Both the position numbers and the translations under genes were made by a program. The notes under the pieces are model-generated. The model saw nothing but the letters and a program-made list of their open reading frames with translations, did no database searches and had not been told where the DNA came from. From Breviolum minutum Mf 1.05b.01 (Eukaryota > Sar > Dinophyceae > Suessiales > Symbiodiniaceae), in contig DF241081.1 in NCBI GenBank assembly GCA_000507305.1, positions 1-64,000 on the forward strand: a stretch of DNA of 64,000 nucleotides, given 5' to 3'. Below are positions 12,401 to 24,975 of this stretch, one piece after another (position 1 is the first letter of the stretch; each line of letters begins with the position of its first letter).

Positions 12401-15400
12401 TTCACAAACTAAGCATCCCGTATCATTCATCCTAGCACAGATGCTGTTTTCTCAGGACATCACACCCGCCAGGCTCGGTAGTCTGAATTCAGTGGAGGTC
12501 ATGGCAGGGTAGAAAAGCAGCAGACCAGCAGGCACACATTTTGGAAACCAGAAAACGGCTTTGACTTTATCGTAATGTTTCCCTACAGTCAGTGATAGTG
12601 TCCCTTCAATTTACCCACTAATTGAGCAGATGACCTGGATTTGTCTTCGACATTTGTTGGCAGGTGACGACCTCCGCCCGTATCAACACAAGATAATGTA
12701 TATAATATATGTAATTTGGGAATTTAAAAGGACAAACAAGGAGCAGAGTTCATACAAAAAGATGGGGAAGAAGCGAATGGTTTGCACATACAATCACAGC
12801 TGAAGACAGTGATGTTACCACCATCTTCCACCCCGCGGCCTCATGACATCACACCCAGTCGATCGATAGGGTCCACTGATAGCGCTGATAGGTGGCAGCT
12901 CTTAGTGGTGGCACTTGTGGGTGGCTTGCAACTTGATTGAATCTCTAAGTGATACACTGATACACCCTGGTAGCCTATAGTTTGAAGAGATGATGACGTG
13001 AATGGCTTTCACTTATCCATGGGTGGAATGTGTGTATGTATGCTTCACAACGTCATCTCTGGCAATTTTGAACCTACAAAGCTGGAACTCTGGACTTGGC
13101 GATACGTCCTTGATTGTCCTTTCATTCAGTTCCAGTTGGTGATTTGTGCGTTCACAACCCAAATCACTTCCTTCCTAAAAACAAACCTGAAGGGTGACGT
13201 CATTTTATACTGTACTTTGAACTTTGCAATATGATTGGTAGGCAAGTATTGTTGTGACTGCAACACTGGCATTTGATGACTGTATATAGACCTTTTAGTT
13301 ATCGCCCTTAGGAATTTAAGGCCAATCTTTGGATTCCATCAGAAAGATTGTCTATCATCCACATGTGGCAACATGTGTACTGTATGATAATCCCAATATC
13401 CAAACATTTATCGTCTTCCCTTGTATTACCGTTAAATAACTTCGTTTCCCCGTTGCTTGCATGGAATCATGGGCCAAACCCCCCCCCCCCCGGCTGTGCT
13501 AAGGCCATTTTGCCTCGGCGAGGTGTACAGTGCAGCTTTGATTTGGTGCGCCTCCATGGGTTCTCATCGCATTTTGGGTGTGCGATTGGTCCACTCAAAA
13601 ACGCTTGGTTTGAAGGTACAATGACCCAAGTATGAAGCAGTTGGATTGGCGTTTCCTGGCTACAAACAGGAGTTTTCTTCATGAAGATTTCAGTGTCCAT
13701 GTTTCCATGAAGCCATGAAGCTGCAACGAGGTTGGCTGTGCATCATGGGGGCATTGCCTTCCATCGTTGGTTTCGTCTTCTCCTACTCCTTTTTGAAGGC
13801 AGATGTGTTTAAAACAAACCATCTTGACAGAAACAGAAACGAGTCTAGCAACATGATACCACAGAGGGCTTGGATCTTACAGGTAGTATAGATGTCAGAT
13901 GCCGGTTTCAGCATCCTGAGGAGTCACCGGCATATTTGTTGGAGAATGGATACGCTGAAGAAGCCAAAGAGATTCTGGAAGCCTACAAGATTCTTGGATA
14001 TCAGATTGACCTGCATGGATGGCCTTCCGTTAAGGTGCTGGAACAGTAAGATAGACTGTTTGCTGGTTTTATGTCCTACAGTATGTAATAATTTCATAGA
14101 TACACTACTACAGTATCTTAATATATCTTGTAATTTGTACATCCTTTCTCTCACTTCACAGACTTCAAGATCTTCAGCAGTATGAGAACAGGCTTTGGAG
14201 CAACAGGCACTCTTTCGCTATAGTCATCATCTATGATCATTCTTCTGAGTCAAAGAGCCAGTGTCATGTCAGTCACGCCATTCCAACTGTAAAAGATCGA
14301 GTCGCGGGAGGTTGTTTTTTGATTCTTGTCATGTTCATCGTCCCCTTTTGAAATTTTGGATGCGTCTAAACACATGTTTTTGGGGTAAGGACTGCCAATG
14401 GAGCTGACCACGTTTGCTGCGACTTAGTGACATCTTCTTCTGTTGGAAAGACCCCTCGATCTGCGAGACAAAATGTCGAAGCCATTTTCTCGCCAAGGTT
14501 GAATCCTGGCAGCAGATATCATTGAGCAAACACGCATTCCAACGAAGGAAAGAATGATGGTGAAAGCTACCGTAGTTTTGGGGTGTGGTAAATTTCTATG
14601 ATTTGATATTTATTGCAGTTTTCATGATTTTCTTGTTTTGATTTGTAGAAAGAAATTGTCAAGACATGTGCTTCCTCCCGGATTGATATAGGCAAAAAAC
14701 AACTTTGCTAAGTTGCTGATTGCTTCCGCTTAAGTCGCATGAGGCGCTGGACGACCCTCGCAATGATGTACACTACCTTCATGTTGAATACTGGTTTTTA
14801 TGGAACCTTGGCTCGAAAAATTTGCCCTGCTTGGAAAATATATGAAAATATGCAATGTTCTACTCCGTGTCATGGAGTATCATTAGTGTCATCATGGAAT
14901 AAGGAACTCTCTATGCCTTTCCTCAAGCTTCAGCCTCAGGAGAGTTTGTTGTTCGACGAACATGCTATACATGGCCATACATGTATGGTTGCACATTGCC
15001 ATTAGCCCGTGGGAGTGAGGAAAGATCATTGTGTCATCATTGAGCCATTGCACTGTTGAAGTTGGTGTTGTTAACCATGATTCACTCTCATTGAGTAGAC
15101 GACTATGGTGACTAGTAGAAATTGGTCGACCTGCAGTCTTAGGTTTTAGTAGATGTGTCAACACCCTACAGTGCTGCCATGGCTTTAATTGCTGGAACCT
15201 CAGGGACTATATACAATACATTCAATACATCAACACACTTCAACACAAAGTATAAAGTACATAGTGTAATTTGATTAATTAATGATTAATATTTGAAATA
15301 ATAGTATATTGGTATAATATAACAATGACATGATTACAAATACAGTATTTGCTTCTCATAGCTGTGGTGTTGTTCGGAAGTTTTGAGGTTGGAGCCATCT

Positions 15401-18055
15401 TCGAAGTCCCTGGGCAACTCTCAGGACCCGTTGTGGCCACCATGTTGGACAACAAGGTGGACCGACCCCGGGAGGGACCGCAAAAGTTTGGTCGCAGGGA
15501 CCGCAGAAGTTGCGTAGGATTAGATCATCATAGACATATACTAGGCATCACCCTGTTTGGTGTTTGACAACCCTAAAAAAAACCCTTAACTTCTTGGCTA
15601 CTTGCTAATCATGACTTTAGGCCAAAGAGATGGACGAATTGAGAGAGAACACAACACACCTTTTCCTCTTGTAGACCTTGACGACATGGTTTCTCAATCT
15701 TTCTCATGCAATGTCATATGATTGACATTAGATGAACTTGATTGAATGCCGATCTTCGGTTCTTGGCAGCGTGTGACTGTGAGACTATCTTGCGAATATG
15801 CCCTTTGGGAATGGCCGCTACGCTGCTGATGTTCCTGGTGGGTGCCAACGGGGAAGGTCTGCTATACAGTAGCTTGGCGTTGTTGAGGATTGGACTCGTT
15901 TGAAGCTCCAAGTAGGATCCAGTGATGGCTGCACGTGTGTAAACTTCTACTGTATGCCAATTTTGTCCAATTTTGTCGATTTGCAGGCTTCAAGCTGCTT
16001 GTGGCTCTGCATTACAAATGGTCACATGGGATAACTTTTTCAAGAGTCACCCAAATTTAACATGTTGACTCCCACCTGCAATTTCTTCTCGCCTTTTCGT
16101 TGGTGAACCTAGGTGTGATGCTTCAAGTTGGCTATGCAGGACGTGTTTCCAAACCATTGCAAACCTAGTGTGAGAGCGTATTGTACATGAGTAGATTTTG
16201 TGTTTTGTGAAGAAGGTGACACATGGAGTCATCCTGGCATACATGTTTGAAATCCATTGAAATCAATGGTTTGGCCAATGTTTCAAAAATCTTCGAAAAA
16301 ATGCCAAGAAAAGGCCAAAGGATTCAAGATGCCACTTTTGAGCAAAGAATTCAAGATCAACCTGTGGTGGGAGGACTCAAGATGATCAGCGGTGGTTTCT
16401 TCGCCCCTTGGCTTGCTGGCTAGGTGTGGTTTTGGCACTTAACACGCCGACTCAATGCCACACCATCCACTTCAAATGAGAATGGAGGTTAGTTGTAAAG
16501 CAGTCACAGGGCAACATCTTCCAAATAAGGGCGGAAACGGCAATCATCAACCTGTGCACGAGGTGCTTTGAGGAGAATTATATAATCTTTGCGTTCATTG
16601 ATGTTTTTTTAGCTGTTTTGCCAACAGTGCCACTAGTGACAAGTCTACTGAGTGAGACGAACAGACTTGGACTTATCTACGTCGAGTAAATGATCAAGTG
16701 TAGCCGGCTGCGGGATTAATTTCCACATGCAGATTCATGGTCATATGGCCATGACTCAACGCAAAGTGGCCCACAATCTGTAATACATTGTACTACTACA
16801 TGCGTATAAACATGACTATTTTTTGTGCGCCCTTTGGCACGCTAGTTTTTGAGCCATAACCGATATGATATTATATGCAAATATTCAGCATGAGCAAATG
16901 AAGATTTATTCTTTTTGGATGTGTTTTTGCATCTTTCTTCTTGTTCAGCAAGATTTGCTTGCAGCTGTGCAATGTCAGCAGGAAAGATCCCAGCTTGAAC
17001 CGAGGCTGTCGCATACACCTGTGCCTCCGGGGTCTTCCCTGCAGCAGTCAGGACCACTGGAACAGTCCCTTGGACCAAGGTGACCCATGATGACCATAGA
17101 AGTGGAACGGGTTTCGAATCTGATTCACATAAAGTCTTTGAAAAAAATCAACCAACAATTCTTGATTCCTGCATGAAGTTCTCTGTGCATGATTTCAATG
17201 TGTCCCAAGCTTGCTGTACCTCGGATCTTCGTCCATGAGGCTGCCTGTGTCGCTGGGGGTCGAGTTGGAGGAATTTTCTCCCCACTGATCTTTGAGCAGA
17301 TTGTGATTACCTTCGGTGGCAACTGAGCTGACGGGTGATAGGGACAGGAATGGGACTGACTATGGTGAGCCTTAAACACTTTTCCTTCTTAAGGAGCCCT
17401 AAAGATCCACAAATGATTCAAATGATCGTATTGACCTACCGAAAGAGGAGTAAAAAAGTGCCACAGAAATCTGGAACATGACTGGAGCAGCTGCGACTGA
17501 GGATGGGGCGGTTTCTTTGTATTCATGATAGGCCATCCGAACGGGTGTGACGGCTCGCAAAATTGATATCCCTGTTTTTTTTTGTTGGCATTTTTTTCCT
17601 TCAGGACTTATTTGGAATTAGCTTCAAAAAACCCACCTCTCCAGACATGTTGGGTCCAGTACTGACAACATCTCGCCACCCGATGACCTGTTGCAGTTGG
17701 CAACCTGGTGAATGCCGGCATTTTGGTGTCCAAGCTGCAATACTCATAGGATCCATGTATGGTATATTTACCTGCATTTGGTTGATTTGTATGGTAGATA
17801 TAGGTAGATATAGTATACATTGGTCCTATGGGATATGGGAACAGCATAAAACAGCAATACTTTGTCATGGTTTGTTGCGGTGATACCATGCATTGTCCAC
17901 CTTGGAATCTTCAGATGGCTTTGCACTTGGATGACGTGGATGACATAGACAGCTTGGATGAGCTGAAGCCTATGATCAGCCCCTCAGATAAACTGTTAGA
18001 GCAGAGTGCCCTAGAAAGTGGGCCCCAGAAAGTGAACCCCAAAAAGGAACACTGA
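9415..18055 (+). CDS. Major facilitator superfamily transporter, SVOP/SV2-like, about 12 exons
   Basis: Twelve-helix membrane transporter; substrate unknown. Recognised exons: 9415-9486 (TM1, GFIWAADGAELLLLG), 10356-10420 (TM2, GAIVSVVFIGILLG), 11253-11379 (loop motif GTGRK plus TM3, LLSFLGIILFSVVSA), 12456-12495 (DITPARLGSL, before TM5), about 13685-13798 (TM6, GWLCIMGALPSIVGF), 13899-14045 (HPEESPAYLLENG, the P-E-S-P loop), from 14162, about 14735-14810 (TM7, RRWTTLAMMYTTFML), 15362-15513 (TM8, FEVGAIFEVPGQLSG, then KFGRR), 15770-15897 (TM9-10), 17210-17315 (TM11, AGGRVGGIFSPLIFEQ), 17915-18055 (acidic cytoplasmic tail ending KVNPKKEH, stop TGA). Helix order and the loop motifs follow SVOP. 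The 14045/14162 junction agrees in phase; several others do not yet. TM12 was not found. The first part of exon 11253 reads better one base out of frame with its remainder, so a frameshift or wrong acceptor is possible. A LINE remnant lies in the intron after TM3. Confidence 0.75.
11555..11755 (+). mobile_element. LINE (non-LTR retrotransposon) 3'-end ORF fragment
   Basis: An open frame (11558-11752) reads HIRRVGKPRANWLIETYKDA, the R-R-V-G-R/K-P-R...W motif found just downstream of the reverse transcriptase core in many LINE ORF2 proteins, followed by DINDIQQIQTLHGKAQRR and a stop. No reverse transcriptase motif is seen upstream, so this is a 5'-truncated copy, the usual result of incomplete reverse transcription. 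It lies in the intron between TM3 and the next recognised exon of the SVOP-like gene, same strand. The following 100 bp contains repeated atcgaatattt/aacgaattc units that may be its 3' untranslated part. Confidence 0.6.
16216..16690 (+). other. Possible alternative 3' exons inside the transporter gene
   Basis: 16216-16258 reads VTHGVILAYMFEI, like the end of TM10. An exon ending at 16418 reads GGLKMISGGFFAPWLA and joins in phase, through a GC donor (gctagg), to 16613-16690 (VLPTVPLVTSLLSETNRLGL, stop TAA), which resembles a TM11-TM12 end with an E-T-x-x-x-x-L tail. The exon at 17210 is the better TM11 match. This may be an alternative or duplicated 3' end, or chance. Confidence 0.3.
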
Positions 18056-20425
18056 AATTTGAGTGTTTTCCTATTTTTTTGCTGGGAATGAATGCTAGAG
18101 TCATGAATCATCAGAATTGTGGGAACGACTTTTGGTGTTGGTTCTTGACCTCAATACATTCATGCTGTGAATTTGACGCATGTTACGAGCACCTGATGTT
18201 TTTTTTTCCACGATTCTTGTGTGGAGGTAACGAAGAGAAAGCTGCAGCCTGAGGGGTGCTACACCAAACCGGGGCCTAGTGGCAAAGAGCACGAGCGCCC
18301 GTGGAGATTGCACCTGAAAAAAGCTGGGTCCAGACGCGGTCTAGAGTCGAGAGGGTGCTTCAAATCCTGCAAACTCGTACTAGCGTCAGTATTGGAAGGT
18401 ATTGATTTTGATTTCGTTCCTGAAATCAAGTGAACTCTTGTTTTATCATGTTTTATCAGCTATAGCACGTGCATAGAGGATCCCAAACGGGCTTGTGTCG
18501 TGTCCGAGCACCCCCCCCCCCGGCCACCTTGTGGATATTCGTGGGTGTAGATTCACCGCTTCACCCAGGGGCTATTCTGACATTGCAGGGTCGTCCGAGC
18601 CAGCGCCTCAGTCCATGCTGCTGAGCTGCAGCTGTGAGCATTCACCTTTGGAGGCAAGAGAAGGAGAAAGGCTCATGTCGGTACCTGAGGATTTTTTTGA
18701 GATCTTGCAAGTCATACCTGAAACATCTTCAAAACGTTGCACAGGTTTTGGCAAGAAACAGTTATCTCAGAAGAGAGTCCAAATTTTGCCATGGAAACCC
18801 AAATGAGGTGCCGACTTCGTTCGTCTGATTGAAGGTGCAATTCGTGGTGATTCTGGAGCATTCCTGGCTTGGGATACACTGGAGACAATCCAAACAATGA
18901 AGATTTAGTCTTTGTTTTTTTCCATCCCTTCACTGGCTGCACTCTCATAGACTTCAGCAGCAGGTGTTACTGCGACCCCCTAATGTATTCCAGATTTGTA
19001 ACAGGATTGGGCCATGCGCTGGAGGTATTTTTCATCAGAAGATCCACACCCAGGAAGATGGGAATCTACATGCGCACATGGTCTCATTCAATAATAGCTA
19101 TTCTTTATTATACAGAATTGAACTATACATTGATAGTTTATACATGTTTATACATCTAGAATCTCGCCTGACAGCACTTGATCCGTTTTCATGTTTTCAC
19201 CACGTTCAATAGGACACATTGGCAGGAAACATGTTTATGCAGGATGAAAGGAGTGGGCCCATTGGTTCATTCTGGTCCTTTCTGAGATGAATTGAGTTTG
19301 ATTGCGTGACACAGCTTCCGATGTCCGAGTGAGGTTGGCGATGATGCTGACATGAGCCAGGCCTGTGCTTTGACAAACGTGATGACGGCTGGATATCGTT
19401 TGTTTTCAGGAAGGTTTGCTGGACTGTATTGATGCAACATGCCATCATCATTTCCAACACACATATTCTGAATTTTCCGAAGCATGCAAAAAAGGTGGCT
19501 TTACCCACAATCATCCGTAATCCCCTTGACCTTGAATCTGTCATCACAATGTCCAAGACATTCATTTGAATCTACCATTCTCAGGGTTTGTTGCAGGCTT
19601 GGGAAGACTGCCAATGAGGCCGTCAAACTACCAGGCCTGACGGGCAGCAGTAGAAGCTGAAGTCCGATCATTTGATTTGATCCTTTGCACAAGCCTTTCA
19701 TGTGGAGTATTTGCAATATATGTTGAATTCCTTTTGAACTTGGTTTGGTATTTTTTGTGATTCTTGTCCATCGCTGGCAAATACGAATTGTATAATCGGA
19801 CAATTATGATATGCAATTCATGCATTCTTAGAACATATGAAGGACCAAATTTGGTTAGGTATAACCCTTGGTATAATACAAGGTCGCCAGTGCCCTTTTT
19901 GTTGATTCCAACTCCATCTCCCCTGCGGCAAGGCAACCAAAAATCGACACATGGCTTGTACCGGTAAGTCAGCTAAAGGCTTCAGGCAGATGGGCCAACC
20001 CCAGATGGTTTGCCTATGATTTGGAAGGTGTTGTGATACCGGAAATGATTCACATTCAACATGCAAGACTATTTTAGTCATCAAAATATGGCCGGAAAGG
20101 AACAAACCTTCATAGCAGACGGGATTGCATTTCGTCACAGCAAAGAAGGCTGTTGGATGTAGCAAACTGCGCGCGGTAGGGAACTCGACCGGCCGTCGTC
20201 GCTCAGTTCTGCTGCGGAACGGCGGACATGTCAGATTGCGTAGAAAAGCCATTGCTTTTGATTTTTTCAGGCGTGGTATTTTGGTTTGCCCATGCTATCC
20301 ATGATTTCCCCCACTTTACAATTCATTGAAATTCTACATGTATGGAGAATTCGCATGTCCTGCTGCTACGTCCTTCAGTTGTCCCTCGTGGGAGGGGGTG
20401 ACGATTACAACTGTGCGTCTCTAAG
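18056..20425 (+). other. Several unassigned coding-like stretches
   Basis: 18230-18400 (a + frame with KPGPSGKEHERPWRLHLKKA), 18660-18810, and 18964-19097 (acceptor acttcagcagcag, then VLLRPPNVFQICNRIGP and HTQEDGNLHAHMVSFNN) look like exons. A minus-strand frame at 19267-19485 is also coding-like, so strand is uncertain locally. No family recognised. A poly-C run lies at about 18511. Confidence 0.3.
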
Positions 20426-20656
20426 AAAGGATTGGCCTTAGGCCTTACGGCCAGTTGGCCGTACATCCGGAAAAGATTCGAAAAGAAAATCGAAGATTTC
20501 AGTGCCTCAGAGGCACAGATGGAAGCAAAAGAATTCCATGAGATACACCGCACCGCCGCACCTTTGAAGCTTGACTCGCCTCAGAGCCAACCATTGCAGA
20601 CGGAGTCAGACTGCTGGCCCTGTGACACTGCCCCCAAAAACCGTCCTTTGAAACGG
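20426..20656 (+). CDS. Orphan exon, 77 codons, charged unknown protein
   Basis: Acceptor gcgtctctaag, donor gtacgg, phase 0 at both ends. Reads YIRKRFEKKIEDFSASEAQM then Pro/Gln/Ser-rich residues to APKNRPLKR. Open to 20698 if the donor is not used. The 65 bp upstream are open in another frame (LQLSLVGGGDDYNCASLRK), so a frameshift or a second exon edge is possible. Confidence 0.5.
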
Positions 20657-21141
20657 GTACGGGAGTACACGAAGCAAGGCATATTCCAAATGCAATGACC
20701 TTAGACCTGGTTTTTGGTAATGAAGCTGTCAGATAGCACACAAGTATCTCTTTCCAAACTTGGGTGATGTTCTCCGGCTACGAGCACAATTCATCACAAT
20801 GCATTCATAATTTCGGAGTGTGCCTTGCTAGCAGTTTTCCCACCATTTATATAATTTGACGCGTGGAGAAGGGCTTTTTGAGTCGCTTGAAATCGCATCA
20901 GCATAGGTCGCTAATCCTCGTCACTTTGTGGATAGATTCCGGATGAGAGGCCGTGCGAGCGTTTGATTCAATTCCTCTTGGAATGACACATAAGATCAAA
21001 ATATGAAATAAGTAAAATATATTTTAACAGTTCATATACTTTACCTCATGAACAAAACTTATATCATATGATTAATGACTTTCATATGACAGCACTCATA
21101 TGCTTTCCACCTGCAATGTTCAGTGCCCCTCACGCCAGCAG

Positions 21142-21402
21142 ATCTTGCCTCAGTAGACGTCACCCTTTGGAAGCTGCTGACGTCAACCGGTGAGATCTGC
21201 GTTTTTTTTGCATGCCTTCGTGGCGTTGTTTTCGTGGCCAATCATATCTTGAGAATTGAAATTCCCAGTCTTGACAGAATGCAAGAGTTCTATATAATTG
21301 ATTTAGTGCTCATGTTGCAGGATAACGACATGACTTTGATTCCACAAATGACCGACTGGGAAAGCTCAGAGTTAAGATTGGCATTGCTGAAGATCCATGA
21401 AG
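21142..21402 (+). CDS. Two orphan exons (21142-21189, 21321-21402), unknown protein
   Basis: 21142-21189: ccagcag acceptor, DLASVDVTLWKLLTSTG, strong gtgaga donor. 21321-21402: tgttgcag acceptor, DNDMTLIPQMTDWESSELRL to KIHE, gtttgc donor. Signals are good, but the phases at their junction disagree, so another small exon may intervene. Family unknown. Confidence 0.5.
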
Positions 21403-21640
21403 GTTTGCAAATTTGTATGAGATTGCTTTGAATGTTTAGATATGTTTAGATTGTCTAAGCGCATGAATTCAGCTAACCACCTTTTGGGTGGGCTGGCTGC
21501 AGTCCACACTCTGCCTAGTTGATGATGCTACAACAGCTCTGCAACCTACCTACCCTCAGATCATTGCAAGCTGCATTCGTGGGGATTGATTTCAAAGATG
21601 CACCAAGGGCCACTTCCATAGCAATGTGAAACTGTGACAG

Positions 21641-21829
21641 GTGATGTTCGGTATTGATGGGAAGATCATGAAAGTGAGGGGATGTCGGACTGTAGCCTCT
21701 GAAAATTGGAGGTGCGAAGTGCTGCAAAGCGCGACAGGTCTGTCGCACAACCAACCAGCGCATGACAACGAACCGGTGGCTTCCTTTGGAAGGAGTCGGA
21801 CCCTTGAGATCAGGAGCTTCTGGTGTCGA
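21641..21829 (+). CDS. Orphan exon, 63 codons, unknown protein
   Basis: Acceptor gaaactgtgacag and GTTTGA donor, phase 0 at both ends. Reads MFGIDGKIMKVRGCRTVASE and EPVASFGRSRTLEIRSFWC. Good coding composition; no family recognised. Confidence 0.5.
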
Positions 21830-22419
21830 GTTTGATCAGGTCAGCCACAAAATGACCAATGAACCTCGACTTGGCAATGGCCTGGGGGGCTTGTGTCAGA
21901 AACCGCAGCGATTGATTGAAGTACAATTTTTTCAGAGATAATTGAGGATAGAATCGGAAGGACTTCACCAATAGCATTCAAATTCTTTTTGAGGAGGATG
22001 ACAGTAGGATATCAATGGTATTCAATGGTATTTTATAATGAAATTACTAAATTACTATCAAAAAAGCTTTTTGAAATTCGAAGACTTTCTGACCTCCCTG
22101 TTTTCAACAAGGCCAGGACAGCGCAACGCCACACACACACACTGCAGCCTCATCCGGCGCAATCGGCTGGGTGCCGCCCTAGGAGCAGATTGAAACCCGT
22201 GGACTTTAGTGATTTGTGTATATTTGTGTATATTCTGGTCATTCAATGCAGCAAGTTCCAACCGAAACAGTTGGAGGTGAAGAGAGATGTCACGTTTGAT
22301 TGTCCGTACTTTTGGGTCGACCCATCCCTTTCTGCTTGACCAGAACCACCGGGGCACAAACGTTTGAAAAACAAATCCCTAGGTTTCATAAGGCCAATTC
22401 CTGTGAATTCCGCAAGGTT

Positions 22420-22593
22420 TCCGTCCATGCAATCAGAAATGAGTCGGTTTCAATCTACGGCTTCTCGTTTTGCTGCACATTGATGGCCAGCGAGGATTTG
22501 GTGCCTGGCACAGAGCTAGAACTTGTGATGTTTCATGCCATAAACCTGCGTGTTGCGAAAGATGCCTCGTGGACTAAAAAGCAACCCACATGA
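22420..22593 (+). CDS. Orphan exon, unknown protein
   Basis: A + frame reads VSVHAIRNESVSIYGFSFCC then SEDLVPGTELELVMFHAINL, ending at TGA 22591-22593. It has the alternation of a beta-rich domain. Splice edges are not clear. Same strand as its neighbours. Confidence 0.4.
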   Translation, partial: SVHAIRNESVSIYGFSFCCTLMASEDLVPGTELELVMFHAINLRVAKDASWTKKQPT

Positions 22594-23340
22594 AGTGCAG
22601 TAGTTTGCCTTCTTTGCATGATATTTCGATCCATTTTGCTACATCTGAATCTAATATATCCTAGGAATCCTAACTAATATAATCCTGCAAATATTTGCGA
22701 TCGGGCATGATGTAGCTTCCAAGCGCATTGATGTCAGATCCGTATGATTTGGCGCTACTGTACTTCTTGAAACATGTGTAAGTGCACTTAGATGGAAATA
22801 GAACATCTGAAAAGTATCAAATTATCATGTTAGATCTATTCATTTTGAATTCATAGCAATATATTATTATCATGATTTATGCACAGTATTTATCCACTAC
22901 TTAGATACACCTACTGACTCGAAGCATTATCATATGGTAATATTATAATATGTATGTAATGTAATAATATGTAATACACCTATATATTGTATATATATAT
23001 ATACATACATGTATACTACACAAGACCATGATAGTTATTCCTCTACATGCCATATGCAAACCCTGATCCAGCCTCCTGATCTTTTCATCCGCAGTCTTTT
23101 TTTTTAAGCTTGGCGTGGCCGGCGTATCGGACGTGGCATTGTCAGGTGCCTGAGGCTGGGAGCTGTGCCATGTTGCTGGTGATGTCCCGGTGACACATGT
23201 TGCCTCACGCTGCCAACATGGAAAGGATCCGCAAATGTCAGAAGATGTCACAAGATAGAACCAAACATAGCCAAACAAAGTATGCTGATGATTTGATATA
23301 TTTTGTTTCTGAGACGATTAAGGAAAGTTGTTTGTTGCAG

Positions 23341-23543
23341 TTGACATTCGCTGCTTCGACTCGAATTGTCAAGATCATTGCACACAGTGACATAGTGAAC
23401 CAACTTAAAAGATTGAATTCTGTGGTCTTCAACTGCATCGTGCATTCTTGCAATTGTGCAATTAATGGTGCGCTTAATGACTGGACTGCCTTGGCTGCAT
23501 GTGGCTTGGATACCAAACTTCTGGAGGGAACATCGGGAACTGG
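23341..23543 (+). CDS. Orphan exon, unknown protein
   Basis: Acceptor gttgtttgttgcag and GTCTTC donor. Reads LTFAASTRIVKIIAHSDIVN then LKRLNSVVFNCIVHSC and DWTALAACGLDTKLLEG. Good composition; an antisense frame over the same bases is weaker. No family recognised. Confidence 0.45.
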
Positions 23544-23903
23544 GTCTTCAGATGCACCTGGTGCATGAGGGATCCCTTAACCTCATGAGGTGTGTTAAAA
23601 ATCCATGATTTTCCTTTGCTAAGTTGAACATCAAACTACCAAACGTTGGGAATATTCCTCCTTTCACCTTGATCACTTCTGGACAAGGTTCTCCTTTGGT
23701 GCCTGATAGGTGCCTGTGGTCAGTTTAGAGGGGTTGACTGGAGAAGGGTCCATCCAATACACGGCAGGACAAGTGAGAAGATGTGTATATTGCTGTATAT
23801 ATTAGGAAATTAGGGATAATTAGGGTACAGTGATATAGTGTCAATATTTACTGCATATTTCCTCTTGCAACTCGTTACATACATAATCCTTTTACACATT
23901 TTA

Positions 23904-23950
23904 ACACATACATACATACATACATACATACATACATACATACATACATG
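23904..23950. repeat. CATA/TACA microsatellite
   Basis: About eleven tandem copies of a 4-bp unit (cata), followed by a looser caaa/acaa-rich tract to about 24030. It creates meaningless reading frames of alternating Tyr/Met/Val or His/Thr/Ile. Confidence 0.95.
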
Positions 23951-24975
23951 CATCCAAAAAAAGGCACATACAAACAAAGGTACAAACAACCAAAGGAACA
24001 AACAAACAAAGAAGCTAAACATGGAGAAAAGTCTCTGAGCACAGCTTGCTTATTGTTTATGTATCTTTAATTCATTTCAAGTTATGACATTCTTTAGCAG
24101 CTTGCCAAGTCTCGAATCTATCCCTTTGCTGTGTCACCAGGCAAGGTGCGGACCGCCGGAACGCATGGCTGTCTAAAATTGGATGCGTTGACAATGGACA
24201 AGCGCTGCAGCTGCACATAGCTGGGCACTGCTAGGGAGCTTGTACCATAGATCTAGGATGATCACAAATCTGTGGTAGACTCCGCAGGGTATGCACCTTC
24301 CTTTGCTTAAGCCTACCAAATTTGCTGATGACCTAGCTTCATACTGGTCTTTTTCAACCAGAGTTAGTTGTGTCTCTTCATGCACAGTTTGATCTGACCG
24401 CCTACTAATTATATACTTGCTTGACAATCGTATCTTAAGAACTGTCTACTGTGTGTCATTTTGAAGTTGTACCACTTCTTACCGCTGCGGCGTAGCCGCG
24501 TTGCTGTCAGGATGCTGGAAGTGCCGGGATTCGCTTTTCTTGTAAAGATCTTCGGCTGAGAAGAGATTGTGATTGTACCAAGGCTTTGCAGTGCAACAAG
24601 GTGGAAATCATGGCTGTTGGTAGCTTCAGAAGATGAACATGCAAATTCAGTCCTGTCATGGCAAATGGCCATCCCATGGCATTATCACAAGCATTCGTGA
24701 GATGGTGGTCGGTCTTGTATGGTGTTTATAGATGTTGGTAGTGGTCACTACTTAAAAGGGGTGATTCTATTCATGGGTCACACAACGATGGATCTGAGGA
24801 TTGATGAGCCTTATTCCTTTGGTCGCTTGTATAAATCAGATCGTTTGAAACATTTGGACTGGAAGACTGAGCAATGATACAAAGATGCCCAGCAAAGAAG
24901 ACTTGTTTTCTAGTTTAATGATGTTTTGTGAATGTCTTGTGGTATTGGTATTCCTTTTTGATGCGTACTGTAGCA

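Noticed and set aside
16842-17379. Minus-strand frames reading VPVVLTAAGKTPEAQVYATA and VATEGNHNLLKDQW
   Set aside because: They are protein-like, but the second lies opposite the + TM11 exon (17210-17315) of the transporter and they cannot be joined in one minus gene. Kept only as a caution.
23904-23950. CRISPR-like array
   Set aside because: A plain microsatellite with no spacers; the window is eukaryotic.
23810-24038. Repetitive ORFs over the CATA tract on both strands
   Set aside because: They are translations of a 4-bp microsatellite, whose length is not a multiple of three per unit.
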